Notes: generated by a model from the sequence alone, not told the origin. DNA of 25,833 nucleotides from JTS-AC122 sp041742635 (GCA_041742635.1 JBGSIF010000376.1:1-25833), one strand, 5' to 3'; positions 1 through 7,338 are shown, counted from the first letter of the stretch. Numbers and translations are program-made.

Positions 1-59
1 GCGTCCGCCTCACGCAACTTGTTCACGATCTGTTCCGGTGTGTGCCTCGTTCGCTTCAT
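1..59 (-). CDS. IS3-family transposase OrfA, N-terminal fragment cut by window edge
   Basis: The ATG at 59-57 (minus) opens a frame reading MKRTRHTPEQIVNKLREAD before the window ends. This is the characteristic beginning of IS3-family OrfA proteins, whose N-terminal helix-turn-helix binds the element's ends. Only about 19 residues are visible, so whether the downstream OrfB (DDE catalytic protein) and frameshift signal are intact cannot be judged. The basic start and the T-P-E-Q-I-V core are the visible diagnostic residues. Confidence 0.85.
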   Translation of the reverse strand, partial: MKRTRHTPEQIVNKLREAD

Positions 60-137
60 GGTCCAGAGTCTCCTGGCCGCTGCCGGCGGCCCTCGGGACT
101 CTCATAGTTGCTGGATCAGGATTCGGGGGGCAGGTCA
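1..137 (-). mobile_element. IS3-family insertion sequence, one end only
   Basis: This is the left (transposase-proximal) end of an insertion sequence that continues beyond the window start. Read on the minus strand, it begins at 137 with TGACCTGCCCCCCGAATCC, a terminus of the TGA...CCTGCCCCC kind seen in IS3-family elements. About 78 bases inside lies the start of an OrfA-type transposase gene reading away from this end, which is the normal IS3 layout. The target-site duplication cannot be tested because the other end is outside the window. The family call rests on the terminus and 19 transposase residues, so the subgroup is not assigned. Confidence 0.8.
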
Positions 138-144
138 GGGAAAC

Positions 145-528
145 GTGCGACTGGCGACTGAACGATTTGACCACTTTGACTCACTTTCCATCGTGCCGGA
201 GCACTACCGGATCGATTCGTGGTACTTTAAACTCTCGCGAATGTGCCCGGCGAAAGCTGACGAATGGGCAGAGGCATATCGGATGATCGTGAAGATTCAA
301 TTTGTGTCCGCTATGTTGCAAGTCACGGTACCGAAACTACGCCATTCATTGATGATGCGCGGAGCGGCGCTCGATCACCATTCACTCAATAAGATTGTGC
401 GGTCGCCATCCTTTCGGGCTATGGGGCGTACAAGACTTGAAGAACTCAGGTACGATGCGCTCGAATTCGCCAAGGTCAACGGCCTGTACGATCGTGTTGT
501 TCGCAAGCAACTGACCGGATTCATTTGA
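145..528 (+). pseudogene. Hypothetical protein, probable C-terminal remnant of a gene cut by the IS
   Basis: An open frame runs without stops from inside the IS end to TGA at 526-528. The part outside the IS (from 138) encodes about 127 residues with a protein-like composition (aromatic, acidic and basic residues mixed, e.g. WAEAYRMIVKIQF and ELRYDALEFAKVNGLYDRVV). I do not recognise the family. Codon use is less GC-rich than in the genes downstream. The first possible start outside the IS is GTG at 145; ATG codons follow at 241 and later. The frame begins exactly at the IS terminus, so the simplest reading is that the IS landed in a gene and this is its 3' part. It could instead be a short intact gene, or not coding at all. 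Confidence 0.35.
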
Positions 529-541
529 TTGGACTGGCGCC

Positions 542-634
542 GGTGGCCCGGAAGTCTCGACGTGCCACCGAAGTCCTCGTCAAAAAGCACGACGACTTCG
601 GTGGTACATCTCATATCGAGACTTCCAGGCCACC
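542..634. repeat. Long imperfect hairpin repeat (copy 1)
   Basis: Two nested inverted-repeat arms fold this stretch into one long hairpin. The outer arms are 542-560 and 616-634 (19 bases, one mismatch). The inner arms are 562-580 and 589-607 (19 bases, two mismatches), around an 8-base loop. The core CCACCGAAGTC recurs near the other end of the window (25003-25051), which suggests a dispersed repeat rather than a gene-specific terminator. It lies 14 bases after the stop of the putative remnant, so it may also end transcription there, although no T-run follows. Confidence 0.75.
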
Positions 635-665
635 CGCCCCCCTGCCGGGTTTCAAGCGACCACCC

Positions 666-684
666 AACGGGCGAGACGCCCGTT
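666..684. repeat. Perfect 8-bp stem, 3-base loop
   Basis: AACGGGCG (666-673), loop AGA, CGCCCGTT (677-684) form a perfect hairpin. Together with the long hairpin at 542-634 it fills the non-coding stretch before recO. There is no T-run on either side, so a plain intrinsic terminator is unlikely. Confidence 0.6.
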
Positions 685-724
685 CCACTCAATCCCCCGA
701 AAGAACTCTGGTCACACCCCAGTG

Positions 725-753
725 CAGTTTCTTACTTCCACGATCAATATAAT
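725..753 (+). promoter_or_regulatory. Candidate promoter for recO
   Basis: 748-753 is a perfect TATAAT -10 box in an otherwise GC-rich region, 71 bases before the recO start. The -35 region at 725-730 (CAGTTT) is weak, so this is a prediction from the -10 box and its position alone. Confidence 0.45.
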
Positions 754-789
754 CTGATACGCTGTCTCATATTCTCGTCAACCCCGACT

Positions 790-808
790 CCCCACTCGGA
801 GAGTGGGG
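790..808. repeat. Perfect 8-bp hairpin in the recO leader
   Basis: CCCCACTC (790-797), loop GGA, GAGTGGGG (801-808) is a perfect hairpin between the candidate promoter and the recO ribosome binding site (AGGA, 815-818). Its shape (8-bp stem, 3-base loop) matches the hairpin at 666-684, although the sequence differs. It may affect translation or mRNA stability, or be another repeat. Confidence 0.5.
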
Positions 809-823
809 CTACCCAGGATTCCC

Positions 824-1636
824 ATGCCCCCGACCATGGACGAAGCCCTCTGCATCCGCCAGTGGGACTTCTCCGAGACCAGCCAGACCGTCTCCCTGCT
901 CTGCCGCGGCCTTGGCCTCGTTCGCGGTCTGGCCAAGGGTGCCAAACGCGCCACCCACCCATTCTCCGGCGGGATCGAACTCCTCACCCGCGCCAGTGTC
1001 GGCGTCATCACCCGCCCGTCCTCCGACCTCGCCCTCATCACCGAGTGGGATCTCCAGGAGACCTTTCCGGCACTTCGCCGCTCGCTCGCTGCCCACCATG
1101 TCGGCCTCTATATCGCCGAACTCATCCAGCACGCCGTCCACGACCACGATCCGCACACCCGCCTCTTCGACGAGGCGCTCCACGCGCTGCGCCTGCTCCA
1201 CCTCGAACCCGACCACCACGCTCTGCTCGCCCGGTTCCAATGGGCGCTGCTCCTCGAGACCGGCTACAAGCCCGAACTCGACCACGATGTCCTCACGACT
1301 GCCCCGCTCCCACACGCACCCTGGTACTTCTTTGACCCACGCCTCGGGGGGCTTGTCGCTCAACATCACCCCGTCCACACACCTGCGCCGCCGCACATCG
1401 ACGCTTCGCTTTCAACGACCCGTTGGCGGGTACGCCGGGAAACCATCGTCGCCCTGCTTGATATCCACGCTCAACTCGAGCCGTCCGATGTGCCGATCGC
1501 GCACGCGGGCACTCGTACTGCGTCGCACGCCGCGCTTACCCGCGCCGCCAAGTTCCTCGCCGCATATGCACGCTACGTGTTCGGGCGTGAACCACGGATG
1601 ATGAGCGTGCTGTTCGGCTCCAAGTTGCCCCGGTAA
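824..1636 (+). CDS. recO: DNA repair protein RecO
   Basis: 270 residues, close to the usual RecO length of about 240-270. RecO works in the RecFOR pathway, binding single-stranded DNA and SSB and helping load RecA at gaps. The N-terminal OB-fold signature is clear: DEALCIRQWDFSETSQTV followed by LLCRGLGLVRGLAKGAKR and FSGGIELLTR (residues about 5-65). The C-terminal helical part is less conserved, and I see no zinc-binding cysteine cluster, which some RecO proteins have. ATG 824 is chosen because AGGA (815-818) sits 5 bases upstream; the in-frame ATG at 836 is the alternative. The beta-mannosidase gene follows on the same strand after 67 bases, so the two may be cotranscribed. Confidence 0.88.
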   Translation: MPPTMDEALCIRQWDFSETSQTVSLLCRGLGLVRGLAKGAKRATHPFSGGIELLTRASVGVITRPSSDLALITEWDLQETFPALRRSLAAHHVGLYIAELIQHAVHDHDPHTRLFDEALHALRLLHLEPDHHALLARFQWALLLETGYKPELDHDVLTTAPLPHAPWYFFDPRLGGLVAQHHPVHTPAPPHIDASLSTTRWRVRRETIVALLDIHAQLEPSDVPIAHAGTRTASHAALTRAAKFLAAYARYVFGREPRMMSVLFGSKLPR

Positions 1637-1703
1637 CTCGCGTGTGCGAATGCTCGGTTACCCCCCCCCCCGCGGCTTCCGCAACATTCGTAGACTCCCA
1701 TCC

Positions 1704-3725
1704 ATGAACGGCCCACCTGTCGCTCAATCACTCGACGCCGCCGCGTGGTCCGTACGTGCGATTGCGTCGCCTCCCGATGCACCGCGGCGCGTTCGGCGCT
1801 GGCTGCCCGCTGTCGTACCCGGGTGCGTCCATCTGGACCTCATGCGTGCCGGAATCATCGGCGACCCCGCGGTCGGGTTTAACGAACGCGACCAGTTCTG
1901 GGTCGGGCATACCGATTGGGAATACCGCGCGGTCGTTTACCCGAACCTCAAACTCCTCGAACACCAGCAGATCGACCTGGTGTGCGATGGCCTCGACACC
2001 ATCGCTTCCATCTCTATCGGCGGCGTGCCTGCCGCCGACGCCGCCAATATGTTCCACCCGCACCGCTTCGATATCACGCACGTCATTGCTCGTGCCCGGG
2101 CTCGTGCCAACTTGCTCGATCTGCGTATCCGTTTCCGCTCTCCCGTGGCCCACATCCGCTCCGAAGAAGCAAGGCTGGGTTCAAGGCCCGTCAACGGTGA
2201 TTGGGATCCGTACATCTTCATCCGCAAGGCCGCGTGCAACTTCGGGTGGGATTGGGGACCGAAAGTCCCAACCGTCGGCATCTGGAAGTCCATTCGCCTG
2301 GAAGCCTGGAGCCACGCGCGGATCGTCAATGTTCGACCGCTCGTGACACGCGCCGATGCCGGGCGCGCGGAGGTCGAGGTTCATGTCGATATCCAGCACG
2401 CCCGCACCGCGTCAACCCCATCACCCCTCGCCCCCGACCCCGCGCCGCTCTCGCTCGACGCCGTGCTTCGACCACCAAAAGGCCGGCTCACTCCGGCACT
2501 CCGCGTCTCTCAGTCAACGACCACGGAACAGCACGCCATCCTCCGCTTCACCGTCCCACGCCCCGCCCGCTGGTGGCCGCGCGGCTATGGCAAGCAGCCC
2601 CTGTACTCCCTCCGCGTCAATCTCCGCTCCGCACTCCACCCCCGTCGCACGCTCGGCACTTTTCAATCGCGTCTGGGCCTCCGCACCGTCCGTCTCAACA
2701 CCGAACCCGATACCGCCGGCTCACGTTTCCAACTCGAAATCAACGGCCGCCCCATCTTCTGCAAGGGCGCCAACTGGATCCCCGACGACCTCTTCCCCGC
2801 CCGCGTCACCCCGTCACGCCTCCGCCGCCGCGTCCAACAAGCCGCTCTGGCCAACATGAACATGTTGCGCGTCTGGGGTGGAGGGTATTACGAGCACGAC
2901 GCCTTCTACGCCGCGTGCGACCGTGCCGGAATCCTCGTCTGGCAAGACTTCATGTTCGCCTGCGCGATGTACCCCGAGGAACAACCTTACCCGCAACTCA
3001 TCGAAGCCGAAGCCCGCCATCAAGTCGCGCGCCTGTCTTCACATCCCAGCGTCGTTCTCTGGTGCGGGGGCAACGAATGCGTCTGGGGTTGGCAAAGATG
3101 GGGATGGAAACAACGCCTCTCTCCAGGCCAAACCTGGGGCCGCAACTACTACATCGACATGCTCCCGATGGTCCTCCGCGAACTCGACCCCACACGTCCA
3201 TACTGGCCCAACAGCCCCTGGTCCGGCTCACTCGATCACGATGTCCTCGACGAGCATCACGGCGACCGACACACCTGGGACGCCGCCTTTGAAGACTACC
3301 GCAACACACGCCCACGATTCCTCAGCGAGGTTGGACACCAAGCCCCTGCCACCCTCCGCACCCTCCGCGGCGCCATCGCCCCCGCGGGCCTCGCCATCAA
3401 CTCGCCCGAACTCCAGCACCGCCAACGTGCCACCGGTGGCAACGCGGCGATGTACGACGCACACTTCGCGCGCCACGCGCTTGCACCCCACAGTTTCCTC
3501 GATTGGCACCGTGCTGCGCAAGAACTCCAGTCTCGCGCGATGACGATCGCCTGCAACTGGTCCATCGATAAATCCCCGGGCTGCGCTGGCATACTGATCT
3601 GGCAACTCAACGATTGCTGGCCGGCGCTCAGTTGGTCGCTCATCGATTCCGCCGGACGACCGAAGCCCGCCTATTTCGCCGTCCAAAAAGCCTTCGCCCG
3701 GCGCATCCCTCGGCATCGCGGCTGA
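1704..3725 (+). CDS. GH2-family beta-mannosidase, short C-terminus
   Basis: 673 residues. The family hydrolyses terminal beta-1,4-linked mannose from mannans or glycoprotein-type oligosaccharides. Domain order: N-terminal sugar-binding jelly-roll (about 20-190, with WLPAVVPGCVHLDL and the WVGHTDWEYR motif), an Ig-like domain (about 195-330), then the catalytic TIM barrel (from about 335, NMNMLRVWGGGYYEHDAFY). The acid/base Glu is E458 in GGNECVW; the nucleophile is E542 in FLSEVGHQ. WQLNDCWPALSWS near the end is typical. Family members usually have another 150-200 residues of beta-sandwich after that motif; here only about 25 follow. No signal peptide is visible, suggesting intracellular action on imported oligosaccharides. 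ATG 1704 is preferred; GTG 1644 and ATG 1650 are in frame but would put a C-run inside the gene. It ends 3 bases from the convergent gene. Confidence 0.9.
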   Translation: MNGPPVAQSLDAAAWSVRAIASPPDAPRRVRRWLPAVVPGCVHLDLMRAGIIGDPAVGFNERDQFWVGHTDWEYRAVVYPNLKLLEHQQIDLVCDGLDTIASISIGGVPAADAANMFHPHRFDITHVIARARARANLLDLRIRFRSPVAHIRSEEARLGSRPVNGDWDPYIFIRKAACNFGWDWGPKVPTVGIWKSIRLEAWSHARIVNVRPLVTRADAGRAEVEVHVDIQHARTASTPSPLAPDPAPLSLDAVLRPPKGRLTPALRVSQSTTTEQHAILRFTVPRPARWWPRGYGKQPLYSLRVNLRSALHPRRTLGTFQSRLGLRTVRLNTEPDTAGSRFQLEINGRPIFCKGANWIPDDLFPARVTPSRLRRRVQQAALANMNMLRVWGGGYYEHDAFYAACDRAGILVWQDFMFACAMYPEEQPYPQLIEAEARHQVARLSSHPSVVLWCGGNECVWGWQRWGWKQRLSPGQTWGRNYYIDMLPMVLRELDPTRPYWPNSPWSGSLDHDVLDEHHGDRHTWDAAFEDYRNTRPRFLSEVGHQAPATLRTLRGAIAPAGLAINSPELQHRQRATGGNAAMYDAHFARHALAPHSFLDWHRAAQELQSRAMTIACNWSIDKSPGCAGILIWQLNDCWPALSWSLIDSAGRPKPAYFAVQKAFARRIPRHRG

Positions 3726-3728
3726 TCG

Positions 3729-5771
3729 TTACTTCGCGCTGGCCTTGCCCGCCTCGTCGATGATCCGCTTGATCACGTTATCCCCATCGCGCAGCGGACG
3801 CGGCACTTGTTTGCCGTTCACAAACACCGTCGGCATGTTCTTTAGCCCCGCGAGTTGGCCCGCCAGCGCGTCGTCCCGAATGGCCGAAGCGATTTCCGCC
3901 GAAGCAATCGCGGCCGCAAACCCCGCGGCGTCCAACCCCTGCGCCGCCGCCGCCTGTTTCACGCTCTCCACGCTGACTCCCGACTGGTTTTTCAGGAGCC
4001 ACTCGTGCATCTTCCAGTACGCATCGCGCCCGCCCACTTTCCCCGCCGCCTCCGCCGCACGCGACGCTACGCACGAGCCTGCTCGGATCATCGACTTGTT
4101 CATATTCGGCGGCAACGCCGGGTTGCACTCCGGATTCAGCGGATAATGCCGGAACGTGTACCGCACGTTCCCCCTGCCGTCTTTCATCGCGGCGCGAAGT
4201 TCGCCATCGAACTTCGCGGTCGCCACGTCGAGGTAGTCGCCGAACACGATGACTTCCACACGTTTGGGATCTTTCGATGCGTCCGGTGGCGCGAAGTCGG
4301 GCGTTGCTCCAGTGCTCCACGCCGGCTCGTCCGGCATGAACTCTCGCGCAGGGGGCTGTTCCTTCCAATCATCAATAAACCGCTGCGCCGCCAGCACCGG
4401 ACGATCACCGGTCGCCGTCTTGGCTACGGGTGTGGGCTTCGCCGCGGCAACCTCTTCGATCGTTTTTTTCACGGCACCCGGCACCTGCCACCCCTTCATC
4501 TCCACCCCGTTGATAAACACCATCGGCGTGAAATACACCCCCAGCGCCATCCCGTCCTCCACATCGGCTTGCACACGTTTGAGCGTCTCCGCGCTCTCCA
4601 TCACCGCCACGAACGCCTCGACGCCGACACTCAGCCCCGCACGGCTCACCCCGCGAGCGAGGATCTCCTTGGTCTCGAACTTGCCATCGACCTCAAACAG
4701 CCAATCCACGAACTTGAAGAACGCTTCATCACCGCCCAATATCCCCGCCGCCTCCGCCGCTCGCGCCCCGAAGCACGCATTCCCGTGAATGGTCTGGCTC
4801 ACGTACTTGTTGCAATCCTTGCACATCGGGAAGTGCTTGATCGACAGCGACGCCGTCACGCCGACCGCCTCCAGCCCCTTCATCGCCGCGAGGATCTCGC
4901 CCTCAACCCGCTTGCAATCCGGACACTGAAAGTCCGTCAGCACGACCACGCGGATCGCCGCCGACTCCGGCCCTTTGCGGTACCGACCGCTGAACCCACC
5001 CGCGCCCCACCGATCGCTTGGTGCCGGTGGCTGCACCTCGATCACCGTCACTCCCTCGTTCGGTACGCCCTCACCGCCGCTCACGATCGCCGCGACCGAT
5101 TTCGCCCGCTCGGCTTCGGCTGCCTCCGCACGCCGTGCTTCGTACCCCGCGTTCGCCACGCCCAGAACGATCGAAGTGGCACCGAACACGATTGCAAACC
5201 CGATAGGACCCGGCCGCGCCAGCCCCGCCACAATCCGCCGCCCGAGTGCCGAGAACTTCTGCTCTGCCATTGCACGACGCTCCTTCCTCGCATCCAGCAC
5301 GATCGTCGCCCACGCCGCCGCCACAAAGATCCCGTTAGCGGTGTGCGTGGCCGCACAGTACAAGCACCACGTCTTCAGATACATCATTACCCCTGCGAAC
5401 ACCATCGAGTCCATCAGCCCTACCACCGCGATCACTCCGATCACTCTTCCCACACGTTTCCACGACATCACCCAAGCCGCCATCATTCCAGCAAAGTACG
5501 CAACCCCCACAAACGCCACCGACCACGCCACCCCCCCCGGCAGCCGCACCCGGCTCCACGCCGAGCGATCCAGCGCGTCGCACCCGCTCGCCGGACCACA
5601 CCCCGGCAGCGTTCCTCCAAAGTGCTTGTTCACCAAGTGCCCCGACGCGATCAGCGCCGCCGTCAATCCAACCAGAGCCACCGACCAGACGATGACACGA
5701 GCACTCGTCAACGGAGTTGAACCGACTTCGGTGTTTGCGCCTCGCCGAGGGATCATGCCTTCGCGTCTCAT
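3729..5771 (-). CDS. VKOR-DsbA-DsbA fusion: membrane disulfide-forming protein
   Basis: 680 residues. The N-terminal part is a vitamin K epoxide reductase-like domain: five probable membrane helices (about 26-44, 80-103, 110-130, 142-158, 190-208), the CGPASGCD pair (C58, C64) and the quinone-side CLYC pair (C136, C139). Such domains pass electrons from thioredoxin partners to quinone. A first DsbA-like domain follows with DFQCPDC (C283, C286), the KHFPMCKDCNKY segment and a cis-Pro loop FTPMVFING (P416). A second DsbA-like domain (from about 505) has the same layout, including NMPTVFVNG, but DVAT replaces CxxC (515-518). It presumably makes disulfides in exported proteins and carries oxidase and partner in one chain. 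ATG 5771 is chosen for the GAGG 5 bases upstream; 5807, 5798 and 5756 are in-frame alternatives. It meets the mannosidase tail-to-tail with a 3-base gap. Confidence 0.88.
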   Translation of the reverse strand: MRREGMIPRRGANTEVGSTPLTSARVIVWSVALVGLTAALIASGHLVNKHFGGTLPGCGPASGCDALDRSAWSRVRLPGGVAWSVAFVGVAYFAGMMAAWVMSWKRVGRVIGVIAVVGLMDSMVFAGVMMYLKTWCLYCAATHTANGIFVAAAWATIVLDARKERRAMAEQKFSALGRRIVAGLARPGPIGFAIVFGATSIVLGVANAGYEARRAEAAEAERAKSVAAIVSGGEGVPNEGVTVIEVQPPAPSDRWGAGGFSGRYRKGPESAAIRVVVLTDFQCPDCKRVEGEILAAMKGLEAVGVTASLSIKHFPMCKDCNKYVSQTIHGNACFGARAAEAAGILGGDEAFFKFVDWLFEVDGKFETKEILARGVSRAGLSVGVEAFVAVMESAETLKRVQADVEDGMALGVYFTPMVFINGVEMKGWQVPGAVKKTIEEVAAAKPTPVAKTATGDRPVLAAQRFIDDWKEQPPAREFMPDEPAWSTGATPDFAPPDASKDPKRVEVIVFGDYLDVATAKFDGELRAAMKDGRGNVRYTFRHYPLNPECNPALPPNMNKSMIRAGSCVASRAAEAAGKVGGRDAYWKMHEWLLKNQSGVSVESVKQAAAAQGLDAAGFAAAIASAEIASAIRDDALAGQLAGLKNMPTVFVNGKQVPRPLRDGDNVIKRIIDEAGKASAK

Positions 5772-5866
5772 TCGGGCCTCGGCGAATAACGGTGACATAC
5801 CACCCATCGGTTCGATCCGCCACCCGCTCCCCGTGACGTGCGCTCTCCTATTGTTGCTTTCCCGCC

Positions 5867-5940
5867 GGGCGGGTAGCTCAACTGGCTAGAGCAATCGCCT
5901 TACACGCGATAGGTTCCGGGTTCGAATCCCGGCCTGCCCA
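5867..5940 (+). tRNA. tRNA-Val (anticodon UAC)
   Basis: A complete 74-base cloverleaf. The acceptor stem GGGCGGG/CCTGCCC is fully paired with one G-U, the D-arm is GCTC/GAGC, the anticodon arm is ATCGC-CTTACAC-GCGAT, and the T-arm is CCGGG-TTCGAAT-CCCGG. The anticodon TAC decodes valine. The discriminator base is A at 5940 and CCA is not encoded. No convincing promoter is seen; TATTGT at 5849-5854 is a weak -10 candidate. It lies between the divergent VKOR fusion gene and the end of the response-regulator cluster. Confidence 0.97.
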
Positions 5941-5960
5941 TTGCATCGATTCCTTTGCTC

Positions 5961-6383
5961 CTATTCCAGCACTTCCGACTCGATCCCTGCCTTCTCCCCC
6001 TTCATCTTCTTCTCGATGTACTTCTTCATCCACGTCTCGAATGACTTCCCGTGCGCGGCGTCCCGCCCGAACTCCACCCGACGGATCTCCGCGAAACCGA
6101 CTCGGATCTTCTCCTCGCTCGCCGCACCCAACAGCCGTACATACGACTCCGCCATGGTCGTCCCTCGCCGCCGGTCGAAGATGTACCCCGTCACGGCCGC
6201 GCCCGACCCGAGCATCAGCGTCACATCCCCACGAAAATCGAACGCTTTTTCCAGCGCATCCAGCGACGTTCGCTCGTCCGCAAGGTCCACGTTCCATCCC
6301 TGCAGCGTCGTCGCGACGGCTTCCGCCGACGCGGCTCCCGCACTCGTTCCCGGCTCAAACTTCGACTTGGTTTCCTGAGGCAT
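5961..6383 (-). CDS. Conserved-looking hypothetical protein, 140 aa
   Basis: I do not recognise the family. The ATG at 6383 has a good site just upstream (AGAGGG), which excludes the longer in-frame start at 6422. The N-terminus is low-complexity and Ala-rich (residues about 10-25). A compact middle with beta-strand-like runs follows (DVTLMLGSGAAVTGYIFDRR, then MAESYVRLLG and KIRVGFAEIRRVEFGRDAAHG). The pattern of a strand-forming 'gradient of GS-x-V-x-GYIFDRR' resembles small Sm-like or SH3-like beta folds, but this is only a shape argument. The C-terminus is helical and charged (FETWMKKYIEKKMKGEKAG). There is no signal peptide, membrane segment or cysteine motif after the start. It is the last gene of a minus-strand run headed by the response regulator, with an 88-base gap to its neighbour. 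Confidence 0.65.
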   Translation of the reverse strand: MPQETKSKFEPGTSAGAASAEAVATTLQGWNVDLADERTSLDALEKAFDFRGDVTLMLGSGAAVTGYIFDRRRGTTMAESYVRLLGAASEEKIRVGFAEIRRVEFGRDAAHGKSFETWMKKYIEKKMKGEKAGIESEVLE

Positions 6384-6471
6384 ACACCCTCTTCGATCTC
6401 GCTTGCGCTTCGCCAAACACATGTCACCCTAAGCCACTCACCACCATCTCGTGCCAGCATCACTCCCTGCT

Positions 6472-6819
6472 TCACCCGAATGTACGCCCGCTCTCCGGGT
6501 CCATCATTTTCCACCGCAAGATCCGGCACGCCCGCATTAATACTGACCACGCGAAATCCTCATCCGTGATCGAGACCATCACCTGCGATACATCTTCGGT
6601 CCCCGTCGGCACTTCCGCGATGAACCCGGGGCCGTACAACCGGCCGAACCCGACCACTTCCCCCAGTCCTTCCGGTCCTGATCCATCCGGGCTTGTGTTG
6701 TATCCCGACAACGCCGCCACCACCTCGCGCACCGATCCCAAGGGCACCATCGTGCCTGCTTTTCCGCCGTCGCCCACCTCGGGGGCTTTCATCAGTATGA
6801 CTTGTCGCTTTCGGGCCAC
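6472..6819 (-). CDS. Hypothetical protein, 115 aa, behind a response regulator
   Basis: I do not recognise the family. The frame starts at GTG 6819, 3 bases after the stop of the response regulator, so it is almost certainly co-translated with it. AAGGGGG lies upstream within the regulator's end. ATG 6792 is an alternative start. The sequence has a basic start (MARKRQVILM), a Gly-rich middle (GYNTSPDGSGPEGLGEVVGFGRLYGPGFIAEVPTG is split here by glycines about every fourth residue) and a helical end (DFAWSVLMRACRILRWKMM). There is no signal peptide, membrane helix or metal-binding motif. The tight coupling suggests a role with the regulator, such as a partner or output protein, but nothing in the sequence shows it. 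Confidence 0.65.
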   Translation of the reverse strand: MARKRQVILMKAPEVGDGGKAGTMVPLGSVREVVAALSGYNTSPDGSGPEGLGEVVGFGRLYGPGFIAEVPTGTEDVSQVMVSITDEDFAWSVLMRACRILRWKMMDPESGRTFG

Positions 6820-6822
6820 GGG

Positions 6823-7275
6823 TTACTTCGTTCCCCCTTCGGTCGCTCGACTCCCGCCGGCTTCCCGCTCCTCTTCCGCGTCCGCCTCGTCGTCTTCCTT
6901 GTCCAGTAGTTCGCAGATCGCTCGGATCAACATCGACAGCGGCACCGGTTTGAGTAAATACCGATCCACACCCAGCGATTCCGCATATGCCTGATGCCGA
7001 CGCCCTTCGTTCGCAGTCACCATGATCACGATCGGGCTGTCTTCTCGTCCCTTGATCTTCTCAAGCACCAAGAATCCCGATCGCTTCGGGAGCATCATGT
7101 CGAGTACCACCACATCCGGCGGCTCTTCGCTCTGGCACGCCACCACCGCCGCGTTCCCGTCCTCGACCGTCATCGTCTCCGCACCCTCGGCCTGCAATGC
7201 GGCGTTGAACGATTCAAGGATGTCCTTGTCGTCGTCCACGATCAGTACTCGGATGCCTTCCAGTTCGCCGGGCAT
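6823..7275 (-). CDS. Stand-alone response regulator (REC domain only)
   Basis: 150 residues forming one CheY-like receiver domain (about 7-125) and a charged Glu-rich tail (KEDDEADAEEERE) with no DNA-binding or enzyme output domain. The active-site set is complete: acidic pocket D14-D16 in VLIVDDD, phosphoacceptor D59 in VVVLDMMLPKRSG, T87 in MVTAN, and K109 in YLLKPV. It should take phosphate from a histidine kinase and signal by protein contact. No kinase gene is in the window. Only a weak ribosome site (GTGAG) precedes the ATG at 7275. The two small genes downstream are on the same strand with gaps of 3 and 88 bases, forming a likely operon. Confidence 0.93.
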   Translation of the reverse strand: MPGELEGIRVLIVDDDKDILESFNAALQAEGAETMTVEDGNAAVVACQSEEPPDVVVLDMMLPKRSGFLVLEKIKGREDSPIVIMVTANEGRRHQAYAESLGVDRYLLKPVPLSMLIRAICELLDKEDDEADAEEEREAGGSRATEGGTK

Positions 7276-7317
7276 GGGTTGCTCACTGTCACTGTCGGTC
7301 GAGTTATCACAAGTTGC

Positions 7318-7338
7318 CGGACTCCTACCCCGAGTCCG
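7318..7338. repeat. Small hairpin upstream of the response regulator
   Basis: CGGACTC (7318-7324) and GAGTCCG (7332-7338) form a perfect 7-bp stem with a 7-base loop, 43 bases upstream of the response-regulator start. The rest of the 357-base gap 7276-7632 shows only the candidate promoter and ribosome site of the next plus-strand gene. Confidence 0.35.

Noticed and set aside
529..1335. 268-codon frame overlapping recO
   Set aside because: Pro/Arg/His-rich, passes through the hairpin repeats and overlaps recO in another frame.
2201..3292. 363-codon frame inside the beta-mannosidase gene
   Set aside because: Arg/Pro/His-rich shadow frame; the mannosidase frame has all family motifs.
3855..5720. 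621-codon open frame on plus opposite the VKOR fusion
   Set aside because: Arg/His/Pro-rich translation without domains; it is the antisense shadow of a well-supported GC-rich gene.
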